Source: Aphelenchoides besseyi (lineage: Eukaryota > Nematoda > Chromadorea > Rhabditida > Aphelenchoididae). From it: a stretch of DNA of 64,000 nt. This document shows positions 1 to 11,391 of the stretch, one piece after another. The stretch is taken from the NCBI GenBank assembly GCA_024699855.1, contig JAMPIQ010000001.1, positions 1,550,001 to 1,614,000 on the forward strand. Reading direction: 5' to 3'. The position numbers and the translations under genes were made by a program. How positions within the stretch are numbered: position 1 is the first letter of the stretch; the number at the start of each line of letters is the position of its first letter. The notes beneath the pieces are model-generated. The model made no database searches and was not told the origin of the DNA. It saw nothing but the letters and a program-made list of their open reading frames with translations.

Positions 1-487
1 AGCAGCTGCCAATGCGGCATGTTGAGTTTGTTGTGGAATGATGGTCGGTAAATTTGCCGGTGAGATAATTGGTGGTGACGGTTGTTTTGGTTTTGAAACT
101 TTCGTATTCGATCTTGCCAATTCCAACCTGATAGTTTGTTGAGATTCGGGATCAAAACGAACTCCTTGAAGTTTGCGACACGCTTCATCGGCATCTTGAC
201 GTGTAGCGAACGTAACGAAACCAACTGGTGAAGCGACTTTGCCATTTTTGTTCGTTACTTTTAATAACGAACTTTCGTAACCGTTGTATGCACGAAACAG
301 AAGATACAATTCGCGAGGTTTGCAATCTAATGGCAACCCAGAAACAAACAATGTGCGCACCTAAACGGCACAATAAAAACAATTAAAACTTCCAATCAAC
401 CTGTCCGTATGTTTCCATGGATGAGATGGTCGAACAGTTGTCCAGCGACTCCATTGATACGGCATTGACCAGCTTCCCGGCGTCCAT
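1..487 (-). CDS. mec-8: RNA-binding protein, RBPMS/Couch potato/MEC-8 family (5' part, runs off window)
   Basis: Two exons are visible. The first (487-401) begins with [10 protein letters not shown] and ends at a donor after METYGQ; the second starts at 360 after a 40-nt intron and continues off the left edge. The second exon is an RRM: RNP2-like [10 protein letters not shown], the conserved [11 protein letters not shown] helix, RNP1-like PVGFVTFAT, then LARSNTK. This spacing and wording are typical of the single-RRM RBPMS/Couch potato/MEC-8 group, which dimerises, binds CAC-containing RNA and regulates splicing. A Pro/Gln-rich stretch follows the RRM. Start chosen because an acceptor-like AG (about 550) lies upstream and no better Met exists in frame. 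Gene symbol is by family resemblance only, since the C-terminus is missing. Confidence 0.85.
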
Positions 488-1785
488 TTCAACGTGCGTG
501 AATTGTGCGAGAAAAAGAACTGTAAATGGAAATGTGTAAGGGCAATTGCTGTGGAAAAAACAGGATAATATACCGTGTATAAAAATTCCGTGCAAGCAGT
601 CTCGATTCTACACACTGCACAACGAAGTGACAGAAAGGCGACGAGCGTGGTTGGTTTTGGCGGTGCGCAAGTGATAGGTGATAAGATCACAACTGTAAAA
701 TGTTTAACTGGTTTATTCGATGTGCCGATCCGGAAAAGAGAAAGTCACGACATTCGAACACGCAAAGACCGACCGACCATAAAGTTGAACACGTAGCTGT
801 CCGATGGCTTCTAAACTCGAATTAAGAGATTGGCATGCTGGGAAAGAGAGTTGCGTACTTGTGATCGTGAAATGGATCCGTTGAATCGAAGAAGTCGAAA
901 GAACACGCGGGCATTGAGTTACCGGGAAAATCGTGCAAACAAGAAGGACGGTAATCAGTTACAGTAAAAAAGACGGTAAACTTCGAAATGAACTTGTGAT
1001 TCGAAAAAGAACAAAAGTGTTCACAGATAGTCGAAGATCGCCGGTCGTAGACTGGGATTCACGAGCGAGAGGAAGATGGCACAATGCAAAAATATGAAAC
1101 GTGTGTGCAAAGCGAATATGCGGTTAGGGGGCAGTGAAGGCGCGGCGGTTTTGCGAGGTCGTGAATGACAGGTAGAGGCAGTGCTGCGCGAGTGAGTCTT
1201 CGTTGTGAGTACGTAGAGGCATTTGAGTGTCCAGGTGGTGCGTGTGTTTTTTTCATAAAGATTTCGTGAGCAGATTTACGTACGAAACGTCAATTCCCGT
1301 TCGCAATATTCAAAACAATCGTGAACGAAAAACATTGGATTTTGACGGACAAAGTTTGAGGGCACAGCGGTTTTTAACTTCTGACCCTTTCAACCAACTC
1401 CAACACTCTTTTTTGGTCTTGGTCCGGAAGCGTTGAGAGTGCCATTGCCCAGTGTTGCTAGGTGAATCATAAGAGCAACTCGTCAGTCGAATCACATGCC
1501 TGCACGTGCTAGAAAACTAAAAATCGAAAAGTCAACGACGATTAATTCGATTAATTAAATAATAAACAAATTATGAGAAGCGTTCAATCAACCGTTAGAT
1601 TTTCCACCAACTGACATTTCGAATGCCAACTCCTTTTTATCGAAGTGAATGGACAGGTGTGGACGAGAGAAGCACGTCTGCAGCCGCCCGACTTCCCGCC
1701 GTCCGCAGAGCTCGTAAATTTAGTTATCATAAGTAAAAGTTCGTGAGTAACGGAGAACGAAACCGCAATTATTTATTCTGGCGGT
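488..1785. other. Divergent intergenic region
   Basis: About 1.3 kb between the divergent starts of the RNA-binding protein and the MSK-type kinase. The open frames here are short and lack family motifs or consistent splice signals, so I see no gene. It probably holds both promoters and any trans-splice acceptors (a pyrimidine-rich acceptor reads toward the minus gene near 550). Confidence 0.6.
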
Positions 1786-4700
1786 ATGGCCGCTTTGGCG
1801 GAATCGACGACCGTGGAGAGAACGTTGATCGAAAATGGCGACGCGGTTTCGATGCAGGATTTTGCTCTGATTCGGGTCTTGGGCAAAGGAGGTAATTGAA
1901 TTAAGTTTTTTTCCGTTTTCCAAGGTTTTTTTAGCTTATGGAAAAGTTTTTTTGGTGAAGAAGATTGGAGGATCGGACAAGTTAGTCGATTAATAGTTAA
2001 AGAACTCACTAATCCGTTTAGTGGCCAATTTTATGCGATGAAAGTGATCAAGAAAGAGCGTTTGATTGCAAAACAAAAGACGTTAGAACATGCACTAATG
2101 GAAAGAAAGGTAAGTGGTTAGAAATGTTTGCAGGTTTAGCATCACGTTAAGTCTTTTGCATTGTAAGAAACATTAAACGAAAATGTTTATTTAAGGTCCT
2201 TGAACGTTTGCGTGGTTGTCCGTTTCTCGTAAACATGTGCTATGCATTTCAATCAGAATCCAAACTCCACATTGTAATGGGTAAGAAATGCAAGACTGCT
2301 AATTGAGTTAATCAACTTGTTTAGAATACGTGAGTGGCGGTAAGTTTTCATGTTTGCCCAATAACTTTGTTTTTCCATATGCTTGTAGGTGAATTATTTT
2401 TACATTTATGTAATCGAAGATTCTTTCCGCCAAATGAAGCCAAAATTTTACTTGGAGAGTTGGCTTTGGCGTTGAATTACATTCACCAAAACGCGTGCAT
2501 CTATCGAGACCTGAAGCTTGAAAATATTCTCGTTGGATCGGACGGACATCTGAAATTGTAATCAATTATCTCAATTGATTAATCTAAACGTTTGTTCAGA
2601 ACCGATTTCGGTCTGTCCAAAGCCTACAAAGATGCACAGGTGAGTATTTTTGTTAAGTATGTCTATTCGATTTTTTTGCAGTTCGAGCCGTCATTTAGTT
2701 ACTGCGGAACAGTTGAGGCATGTATAGGATGAAGAAATTGATTAATAAGTTTATTTTCAGTACATGTGAGTTAATTTCAAGAATTCAGAATTTAAAGTTT
2801 CGAGTAAAGAATCTGATAATCTACTGCAGGTCACCTGAAATCATTAAACGAACAAAGAAGGGCTACGATCACATGACAGACTGGTAAGATTGTTGTTTAC
2901 ATCTCTCCTTTCTACCCTTCGAAATCACTGCTTAATTGACTCTTCTCGACGAGATCATTCCAAAAATTATATACAGAAGAATCTATGGGCCTCAAAAGCT
3001 CTATGATTCCAAAACTTCTCAAAAACGTCGGATTTAATGGACGTTTTGTCGAGCGAATTCGATTGATGTGGGTTTCAAGCCCGTGGGGTAGATGCGAGAG
3101 AAGTAATTTACACTCTTATTTTTGGTGGTCATATGGAGTTATAACTTTTGAGGTATTAATTGCAATGTATTATACATTTTAAATCATTGTTTCAGCTGTT
3201 GACTGGATGCTCCCCATTTACTGTTGATGGAGACCACAATTCTGCTCAAGAAGTTGCACGGTAATTGTTCGCTTATGCATAAGTTAAAAGAACGGTGTAT
3301 CATAGACGTGTTTTGAATAAACCAGTGCCCTTTCCAAAGACAATGGACGACATTTCACGGCAATTTATCAGTTCACTATTAGATCGGAATCCGGCTACTC
3401 GACTCGGAATCAACGGTTTCGATGACATCAAAAACCACGAATTCTTTCGCGGAATTGATTTTTCTCTTTTGGAACAACGAAAGGTCAAGAGTCCAATTCA
3501 ACCAGTGATACAAGGGCAGGTAAGTAGTCTGAAGAACAGAAATGTCAGACTAAACGATTGTGCATTTAAGACAGATGTTCGAAACTTTGCCATCGAGTTC
3601 ACATGTCAAAAGCCAGTGTTTACACCGGCAGATTGCACAAATACATTTCAAAGTATTTTTAGAGTAAGTCATGAATTCGCTCGCAAACTAACAACCACTT
3701 CTGTTCAGGGTTATTCGTTTGTTAGTCCTTCTGTGATCTTTTCGACGAACAACGTCATTGGTGAAGAAGGAATGGAAGAGAACATATCGATGTTAAAGCA
3801 AACTTCGCCGTTCTTTGTCAAATACGAACTTTCAATGGACGAAGCAGGTTGTTTGGGAAAAGGTTCATTTTCTATTTGTCGGTGAGTTTACTCTCTCATT
3901 TTCGAAGATTAATATCAATTCAGAAAATGTCGTCGAATAAGCGATGGCAAGTTGTTTGCGGTCAAAATCATTTCGGAACGCTTTGTTGTTCATGCACGTC
4001 GAGAAGTCAGAATCTTGGAGCAAGTGAATCCGCACAAAAACATCGTTCGCTTCGAGGAAGTGATTGTGGATCCATTTTGTACTCTCAGTACTTTTAAAAA
4101 TCTATAACGATAAGTTTAGATCATTATATTGTTGAAGAGTTGCTAACTGGTGGTGAGCTTCTGGATCGAATTCGGACGATGTCGGCGTTCACCGAATCAA
4201 CGGCTGCCAAGCTGATGAATCAGTTGGTTTCGGCCGTTGCACATATTCATTCAAGAGGAGTGGTGCATCGAGATTTAAAACCAGGTAACAAATCATTTCG
4301 AATCTAATAAGCATATCTATTAGAAAACATACTCTTTCAAAGTAACGATCCGAATGCGGAGTTGAAATTGGTGGATTTCGGATTCGCACGTTTGCTACCG
4401 AATTCCCTGGAACAACTAAACACTCCATGTTTCACGTTAGCTTATGCGGCGCCTGAGGTCTTGGAAATGGATGACGAGTTACCACAGTACAACCAGCAGT
4501 GCGACATTTGGAGTCTCGGTGTTATTTTATACACTATGCTCAGTGGAAATGTCCCGTTTCATTTCAAGAATAAAAACGAAAGTGCAACAGACATTATAAC
4601 GGTAAATACAAATGGCAGATATTGGACAATTATTTTTAGAGAATTCGATCCGCCGACTTCGAAATGACTGGACCAGTTTGGGACTGTGTGAGTACCACGG

Positions 4701-5265
4701 CCAAGAACTTGATCACTGGTCTTCTGACGGTTTCACCAACGAAACGACTGAACATGTCTCAACTGGTTCAACATCCTTGGTTAAAACAGTGTGAAAACGG
4801 TGATTCGGGATCAGAAGTTAGAGAGCTGAAGACTCCAGCCGTGTTGCCCGAACGAGCAGGTGAGTGTAAACAATAAGAGAAGAATAAGTAGACTTGATTT
4901 CAGGAGAATGTTTCAATGAGACAATGAATGCTTTTTTGAATGCGAATCGTGATGGATTTCAATTGATGAATGTCGATACTGCACCACTGCTGGTGAAACG
5001 ACGAGGCATGAAGCGTCGAAGTAGCAGTTTCTCTTCGAAAAAGTCCGGAGCCGGATCGACGACAACCGCACAGAAGTTGGATGCCGTACCCGAAACCAAT
5101 GAGATGACATGTTCAACGTCAAAACGACCAACAACTTTGAATATCGATATGATCGAAGAAACAAATGGTACCGATCAATCGACAGCTTCTGCCAAACTAT
5201 CAGCAGCTTTCACCGAAATTCGCGATACCAAACCGCCCGATTTGAAATACAGTCGTGACATTTGA
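1786..5265 (+). CDS. rskn-2: Mitogen- and stress-activated kinase (MSK/RSKN-2), two kinase domains
   Basis: Starts at MAALAESTTV. The N-terminal AGC kinase shows GKGAYGKV, YAMKVIKKE, YRDLKLEN, DFGLSK and GTVEYMSPE, then the AGC tail with FAIEFT and RGYSFVSPS. The C-terminal CAMK-type kinase shows GKGSFSICRK, FAVKIISE, VHRDLKPEN, DFGFAR and the MAPK-type loop LNTPCFTL, followed by YAAPE. The tail FQLMNVDTAPL plus a basic/Ser-rich stretch matches the MSK1 C-terminus rather than RSK. Known role of the family: nuclear kinase activated by ERK/p38, phosphorylating histone H3 and CREB. Many 40-60 nt introns; one is GC-AG (2718-2760), one exon is only 5 nt, and one junction (2884-3124) lacks a suitable AG. 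A poly(A) signal AATAAA lies near 5455. Confidence 0.93.
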
Positions 5266-5602
5266 ATACCACAAAAATATCCATCTTCTATTGCTTTTCA
5301 GTTAGGTCTGTTGTATAGTTATTAGTTACAGTCGTATACAAAAAAGTTTGAACAAACTCAACACATTCCCTTAGTCGTTTGCCGCTGTCATGCCTCTTGA
5401 AAGTGCCCGTTTATTTTGCATTGACTTTGTGTGGCATATCAACGCTACTTAATCAAATAAAGAAATATCAGAGTACAATTTGATTCGGTTCTTCTAATCG
5501 TCAGTTACTATACGCACCTTCTATTGATCATTTTATGTTGATATCCCATCTTTTAAATTGTCTTTTTATTAACAATTGCATTTTGAACATTAACATCAAA
5601 AG

Positions 5603-6406
5603 CTACTTTGAACTCAGTTTTTGCATTACTCGAGCAACTTCGTGAATCGGCAGTCCAACAACGTTCGAATAGTCACCGTTTATTGAGCGAACGAAAACTG
5701 CAGCACGACCCTGAATCCGGTAAGCCCCGGCACATCCTCTGAAACAAACGGACAACTGTGTTGTGGGCTTTGCAACTACTCACTTGTACTCTCCGGTTTC
5801 TATGTAATTCCGAAGGACCCGGTCACTGATATCCGAAAACTCAACGGTCGTTTTGGAAACAAACGTCGATTCCTGTCCCTGAGCATTGATGATCGTAACT
5901 CCAGTCAAACAGTCGTGACTTCTACCACTCAAACTGAGACAAAATTGCCACTAAGCTTCTTTGGCTTACTCACATTCTTAGAATTCTCATCGCATCCTTT
6001 TCATCGACAGCTTTTCCAATGATAGTTCCGTCGTCAAGAGTTAACATTGTATCCGCCGCAATAAGAAAGTCGAATGGTTTCTGCATTGCAGTTACTTTAA
6101 CTATCGTTCCATTCGACTTACATTCGATTTAATCCAACGATCAACTACGAACTTTGCCTTCATTCGAGAACACTCTTTTACGAACTTTTCCGCTCCAACT
6201 GAAACGATTTTAACGATCATTCCCAACTAATCTTACTGTTCTTGTCGATGTTTTCATCGTAACCCGAAACTTCAACTATTGGCTCGATTCCCTAAACATC
6301 TCTTGTTAATTTGTGTCTCAAAATAACTTGCAATTTGTTGCAGAAGTTGAAAACGGCGTGGAGATTCACTAGCCAACACTACTGTTAGCTTTCTATTCGT
6401 AGCCAT
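5603..6406 (-). CDS. Maf/HAM1-like nucleotide pyrophosphatase
   Basis: Begins MATNRKLTVVLASESPRR, the Maf nucleotide-binding start, followed by GIEPIVEVSGYDEN, then FLIAADTM (the acidic Maf motif), IIGKAVDEKDAMRIL, LSGRSHDCLTGV and ETGEYKGCAGAYRIQG. The family hydrolyses non-canonical or modified nucleoside triphosphates (dTTP/UTP/m5UTP) to monophosphates; animal members include the Maf part of ASMTL. Length is about one Maf domain with no methyltransferase attached. Six exons joined by short introns; the first intron has a GC donor (GCAAGT). The ATG overlaps the ATG of the divergent ABHD18 gene; an earlier in-frame ATG at 6523 exists but would lie inside the neighbour's coding exon. Confidence 0.9.
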
Positions 6407-7928
6407 GTCCAAGAACCAGGTATCACAAGTGGACATTGCTTTTCGACAGATTCTGTTCTTCGCCAAGTTATTCACAAAACAATGGGGCAATCCGAGAGTG
6501 CTGAAATCGTAAGTTCTGGTCATTCATTTCTTCATAAAATTGTGATTTCAGATTAAAGGAAATACTCGACACGCATTTGTCCAAACAACTTTCCATGGAG
6601 TTAGTTGAACACTATCAACCGAAGATGGTTATCACAAAAGTAAGCACAACAACAGAAATGATTTACATTTCTCTTAAGGATTATGAACAAAAAGGATTCA
6701 AGCACATGGAAGGACATTTCATTTGTGTACGTTTTGGTCAAAACGAACAAAAGTGACTTTATTGCAGCCATTAGCTTTACATTCTCCACATTTGTTTCCT
6801 GAAGAACAAATGAAGATGTCGCATTGGAGAGGAGTATTTCCAACAAAGAATAGCAGAGGAATGACAATCCATTTAGCGGCAACCGGAGATCACGGGTATC
6901 GGTGGCGTGAAACCAACGTTACTGAATTGCTCAAAAGCAACGTAGGTTCTATCATGGTCACAAATCCTTTTTACGGAAAACGTAAACCACAAGGTAAGAA
7001 GTATGTTTAGATGATTTAATCAAACTTCTTTAGCTCAATGGCGATCAGCGTTGGAAAACGTTTCCGGTAATACACTTGTTGTTAAACTCAACAATTTGCA
7101 GTATTTAGATTTGTTTATCTTGGGTGCTGCCTTAGCGTTCGAATGCGCGTATTTGGTGCGATGGTTTGGAAGTGATAATGGACCAATCGGAATCACAGGT
7201 AACAATAAGTAAGAACGATTAGATCAAATGTTTTCAAAGTTTAGGAATGTCAATGGGTGGATGTACGTGGTTTTTGATTGCAACTCATATCGTGAGTATT
7301 TAGATAACGCGGGGTTTGCTGCATCAAATCTTCAGTTTCCCGTTTGTCTTGTGCCCTGCTTATCGTGGACAACAGCAGCGCCGGTTTACACTTTGGGGAC
7401 CCTCAGTCGAGCTGTGAATTGGAAGAATCTTGAAGTGCAACTCAAAAGTCCCGACTTTCTATCAGCAATCAGTGAAATAAAAGATTGCGATTGGTTGGAT
7501 CGACTACACGACAAGAACGTTAAATGGCATCATGGTTTAGACACGGAAGTGAAGCGTTTTATGTGGTAACGAGTTGTTTTACTGAATCCCCAAGTGTAAA
7601 CCCATTCAGGATCTTGATGGAGCAATTCACCAACCTCAAACAATTTCCCGTTCCTGTTGCCACGAATTTGGTTAAATTTGTGGTTGCGGAAGACGATGCG
7701 TATATTGAACGAACAGGAGCGCCGGGTAGATTGACACAAAAACGTTGCAACAACCTCACGTTCATAATTTCAGATATTCGAGAATTGTGGCCGGGAACCG
7801 AAGTTGTTTCACTTAAGAATGTCGGTCATGTTCTTGGAATCTTTCAACATGGACATTCGTTTCGACGAGTGATTTTGGAGATGTTAGAACGAACCGAACA
7901 GTACACCTCTTCGTTCCGTCCAAAATGA
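6405..7928 (+). CDS. ABHD18: ABHD18-like alpha/beta hydrolase (DUF2048)
   Basis: Protein starts MSKNQVSQVDIAFRQILFF and is collinear with ABHD18: HMEGHFISPLA, TIHLAATGDHGYRWRE, MVTNPFYGKRKPQ, ENVSDLFILGAAL, the nucleophile elbow GMSMGG, LVPCLSWTTAAPVYT, VVAEDDAYIERTG and the late histidine in NVGHVLGIF. Spliced from several exons with roughly 40-50 nt introns. Other members of the fold are serine hydrolases; ABHD18 has been linked to lipid metabolism. The GxSxG serine is present, so activity is plausible. It is divergent from the Maf gene with overlapping start codons and converges on cytochrome c1. Confidence 0.9.
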
Positions 7929-8083
7929 CGTGTAATTGTTAAGCGAAATAAACGCAGGTATTATCAATTGGAATGTCCCATTACAAACGAATTCGAAACT
8001 CTACACGAAACATATGATTTATTTTCATCAAACCTCTAAAATAGCCTACACATTGGCAAAATGTCCGAACGTTCATTTCAAAT

Positions 8084-9145
8084 CTAATGATCCTTCTTTG
8101 GCGGTTCGCGTCCTTTGACCGTACGCCAAGCGAACTTCTGACTTTTGATGTAAGACCATGCGTGACGTTTGCCGTAAAGAAGTACTCCAGCAACGAACGG
8201 AATGAAAACTAAGATCTAAACGAACGAGAATTAGATACAATTGGAAAGAACAACAAACCTTAAGAGCATATTGTTTTCGTTTGTCATGGTATGGTTCCGC
8301 CGACCAACGCATGAACGTTGCCACATCTTTTGCTTGTTGACTTTGAGTGGCCGATGTGCCGTCCTTGTACTCGATACCTTCATCGAACAATTGTTGAGGC
8401 ATCGAAATGACACCGCCCGGGAAGTACGGGTTGTACGCCTTGCCATCATCGACTTTAACACCAGCTGGCGGGTCGAAGTAGCCAGTAAGTAGCGCAAATA
8501 TATAATCATCCCCGCCATGACGTGCCAACGCCATCAATGAAAGATCCGGTGGTGCAGCACCGTTGTTCGCAGCAGCAGCTGCCTTCTTATTTGGATACGG
8601 TGATGGTAAGGTCTAAACGAAAGCAATGGATTTTGTGCGTTCGTCTTTCTCACATCATTGATAATTCCGGGACGTTGAATTGCTTGCCCCGCTCCATCGA
8701 TGTCATTGATCAATGCTTCAGCAGCTTCAGCTTTTGCTTCCTCTTCCGTCATGAAGACATTAACGAATTGACGATAGTGCAAATATTTCCTGAGCAACAA
8801 CAAATAAACAAATTGAAACGGGAACTCACATGGAGTGACATGCCGCACAAACTTGCTTGTAGACTTCGTATCCACGTCTCACACTAAAAACCGAACTTCG
8901 CATTTCAATCTCAGAATTAAACGTACGAGTTGATGTCGAGCGACGAGAACATACCGCCATGCGACCACGGCAACTTTACCGGATGAACGACCAGATCTCC
9001 TGCATTCACAACCGACTTCTCCAACGCGTATACCAATCCGGCACTCGAACATAATCCCGCGCCAATGACAACATTACGCTGAAAATAAATACGAGAACTT
9101 TTTTTTATTTCCAAGAACACTTACAAGGTTGACGGCTCGGTGCAT
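8084..9145 (-). CDS. cyc-1: Cytochrome c1, complex III haem subunit
   Basis: Recognised by LPWSHGGMFSSLDINSVRRG, EVYKQVCAACHSM (covalent haem site CAACH), LARHGGDDYIFALLTGY, NPYFPGGVISMPQQLF (axial methionine region), ATFMRWSAEPYHDKRK and the C-terminal membrane anchor ILVFIPFVAGVLLYGKRH. It carries electrons from the Rieske protein to cytochrome c in the inner mitochondrial membrane. The visible N-terminus (MHRAVNLRNVV...) gives only about 30 residues before the mature region, short for a bipartite presequence, so a further 5' exon may be missing and the start at 9145 is tentative. Downstream limits are clear. Confidence 0.9.
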
Positions 9146-9455
9146 CGCAAAACCCTGAAAAACAAATCGAATAAAACGAGGAAAAAATCAAGATAATCAA
9201 ACACAAAAGTTTCGATTAAAAAAATTGTCAACGAAGAATAATAAGAACCTTTTGATCGTTGTCCCCAAACCCTAAACTTCAGCTCAGCTGCTGATTCCAC
9301 CGCAAACGCCCCCGACCAGACCGTATGGATTCTTTTCGAGACACGAAAGTTGGGTTTCTGGTCAATTTCTGTCAACTTCACATAATCAGTTGGCTCATTT
9401 TGGTGTCCACAGCTCACCGGTTTGTTCTTTTTTCTCTGTCAAAAACTCTCAAACA

Positions 9456-10160
9456 ATGTCGTCGACTGCGAGCAGCGATACGTTCTACGACGAGGTGGAC
9501 GAAAGTCGTCCGCTGGTCAATGCACCCGAAGTGGATAACCGACCGGTAGATTCCAATCCAACAGGCTTTCATTACACTCATCGTTTTTAGTGGTATCGCA
9601 ACACGTTTACTCATACCGTGGAATTTGAGTAGGTTTTCAGGTCAATAAATCTCTGAAGATGTTTAGTTCCGATTTGTGGAAGACCGCCGTTACCAACAAG
9701 CACTTCTTCATCGGCTACAAAACACCATCGGATGCCGAGAAGAACGGTCTGCGTCGTACGGAATTCAAAGTCTACTATCGTTTGACTGTTTCGATCAGCG
9801 ATTCAAATAAGTTTGCGGATCAACTCGAAGATTCGGCTCCATTGTACATCGTGTATCGTCGCGGTGACGGAGCTTTCGCGTTTGTTTGAGTTCAAGGGGA
9901 ACACATAAAATTTATATTTTTCAGTCACTATCCAATTTGCGCTATTCAACGAAATGACAAACGTCTTTTTTACGTCGATTTTGGTGCGAAACCGTCGACT
10001 GAAACGAATGCGATGTTTCCGAGCGTGTCCAAGTTGTTGTTGTTCTATTCGTGAGTACCGGTCGGATGACTCAACAACTCAAACATGCCATTTCAGTCGC
10101 ACTGGCTTCGTCAATTCATCGAACAAGAATTTGGCTGAAGTTTTCCAATCGACCAAGTAG
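9456..10160 (+). CDS. Small SH2-like domain protein
   Basis: Four exons give MSSTASSDTFYDEVDES..., then DLWKTAVTNKHFFIGYKTPSD, LYIVYRRGDGAFA, HYPICAIQRNDKRLFYVDFG and PSVSKLLLFYSRTG. The order W...GYKTP.DAE, a YIVYRR strand (place of FLVR), an HYPI strand and a terminal helix-rich segment resembles an SH2 fold, but FLVR is not canonical, so phosphotyrosine binding is uncertain. The third junction uses a donor inside GCG|TTT (GC then GT) with the acceptor before TCACTATCC. No kinase or other domain is present; the protein is just the domain plus an acidic N-terminus. Divergent from cytochrome c1. Confidence 0.6.
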
Positions 10161-10578
10161 TCGGACGTGTTGTTAATCAAGTCGTCTGGTTGTTGAATTG
10201 GGAAAAGTTATGCGTTTTTCTTTTTGTGCTCTTTCTATTGTCCGTCTTGTCGAGTGAATAAACCGACATTTTGATCACGTTTTTCACGTTTTTATGCATG
10301 AGTAAGAATACCGGTACAACGAACAATGGTTATGGTCAATTGTCGCCGATGGCCATAAACAATTTGAGTGGCCACTTGACGGGACTCCCGCCCCATCAAA
10401 CGATTGATCTTCATGCGCGTTTTCTCCCCCTCCCGCGATTTCCATGCACAATCTCCGGTCATTCTTTGTCAGCCAACGTGTTTGCTGACCGTTTTGGTAC
10501 ATCGCAATCGACTTCTACTTCTCAATTTCATTTTTTTTCCGGCAGTTGATCTTTGCAACATCTTGAACTGTTGAGCTG
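10161..10578. other. Intergenic, probable trans-splice leader region
   Basis: Contains a poly(A) signal AATAAA near 10256 for the upstream gene. It has a short open frame (10297-10549) without motifs; I treat this as untranslated or random. A pyrimidine-rich tract ending CCGGCAG at about 10546, 32 nt before the next ATG, is a good trans-splice acceptor candidate. Confidence 0.5.
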
Positions 10579-11391
10579 ATGCCCTACGAATTCAATGGTC
10601 TTCACGGTTGGACGGCACGTTTTCTCGTTGGACTCGTGATCTTAATCAACTCGGTCAATGCCACAACGATTCAAGATGACGGTGGCGGCGGTTTGAATTT
10701 AACTCACTTGGAATCTCATGGCCGTTTCAAACGTCAATACTACGATAACGATTATTATGGAAGTTACTATGGTTGGTAAGTCGAATGTTTTTTTATTTCC
10801 TTTAATCGTCAACTCATTAGCAACGATAATTTTAGGCAGGCAGGACGTATTGTCGGTTGGATACTCGGATTTATTGTTGTCCTTTTGATCATCTGTGTTC
10901 CGTGCATTTGTTGTATTGGTATTTGGTCTGCTGGCTGGTTTGGTCTACGACAAGCAATGGCACGACGTAGAGCTAATCAAGGTGCGCCAATTGCTTAATT
11001 TGTCCAACTTCTATTCTCTTCAAATTTTTGATCTGATTTTCGAACAATCTTTTATGTTTTCATGAACTTTTCGTTTATTTAAAAAGCAGTTTATTGTACT
11101 TTTTATGGCTCAGATAAACGTTCTCTTGTAGTCAATTGTATCTCTTCATTTGTTGTTTTGTAATTTTTCGTCTAACCTTTCGATTTAGAAGCCCACTCAA
11201 TGGGTGCCGGTGTCTTCGCATCGAACGGTGGAGTTATAAGACGCACAGTGACCGACCCGCCGGGTTCATCGGAACCGCAAGAACATCGAGTTGTGTACGC
11301 GCATGCAAGTGATCGCTACTTCGAACGACGCCCCCGAACCCCACCGCCGAACACAGCACCCAACACAAGTTCCGAATATCGACGAACATAA
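10579..11391 (+). CDS. Small type I membrane protein with Tyr-rich ectodomain
   Basis: Three exons. Exon 1 encodes a signal peptide (FLVGLVILINSVNA), then a Gly-rich patch, a furin-like RFKRQ and a Tyr/Asp-rich segment (YYDNDYYGSYYG). Exon 2 encodes AGRIVGW and a membrane helix ILGFIVVLLIICVPCICC with a Cys cluster, then WFGLRQAMARRR, a basic stop-transfer. Exon 3 encodes a Ser/Pro-rich cytoplasmic tail with PPRTPPPNTAP-type proline motifs. The arrangement (short ectodomain, CPCICC at the cytosolic face, proline-rich tail) resembles Shisa/WBP1-like adaptors, but I do not recognise an orthologue. The last intron is longer (about 200 nt). Confidence 0.7.

Noticed and set aside
3040..3095. tRNA-like look of GGGTTTCAAGCCC within the odd MSK intron
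   Set aside because: No A box, no acceptor stem and no cloverleaf could be drawn.
9840..9960. Apparent non-canonical splice in the SH2-like gene between GAFAFV and HYPI
   Set aside because: A canonical donor lies inside GCG|TTT (GC then GT), giving GAFA-HYPI in phase with a normal AG; no anomaly is needed.
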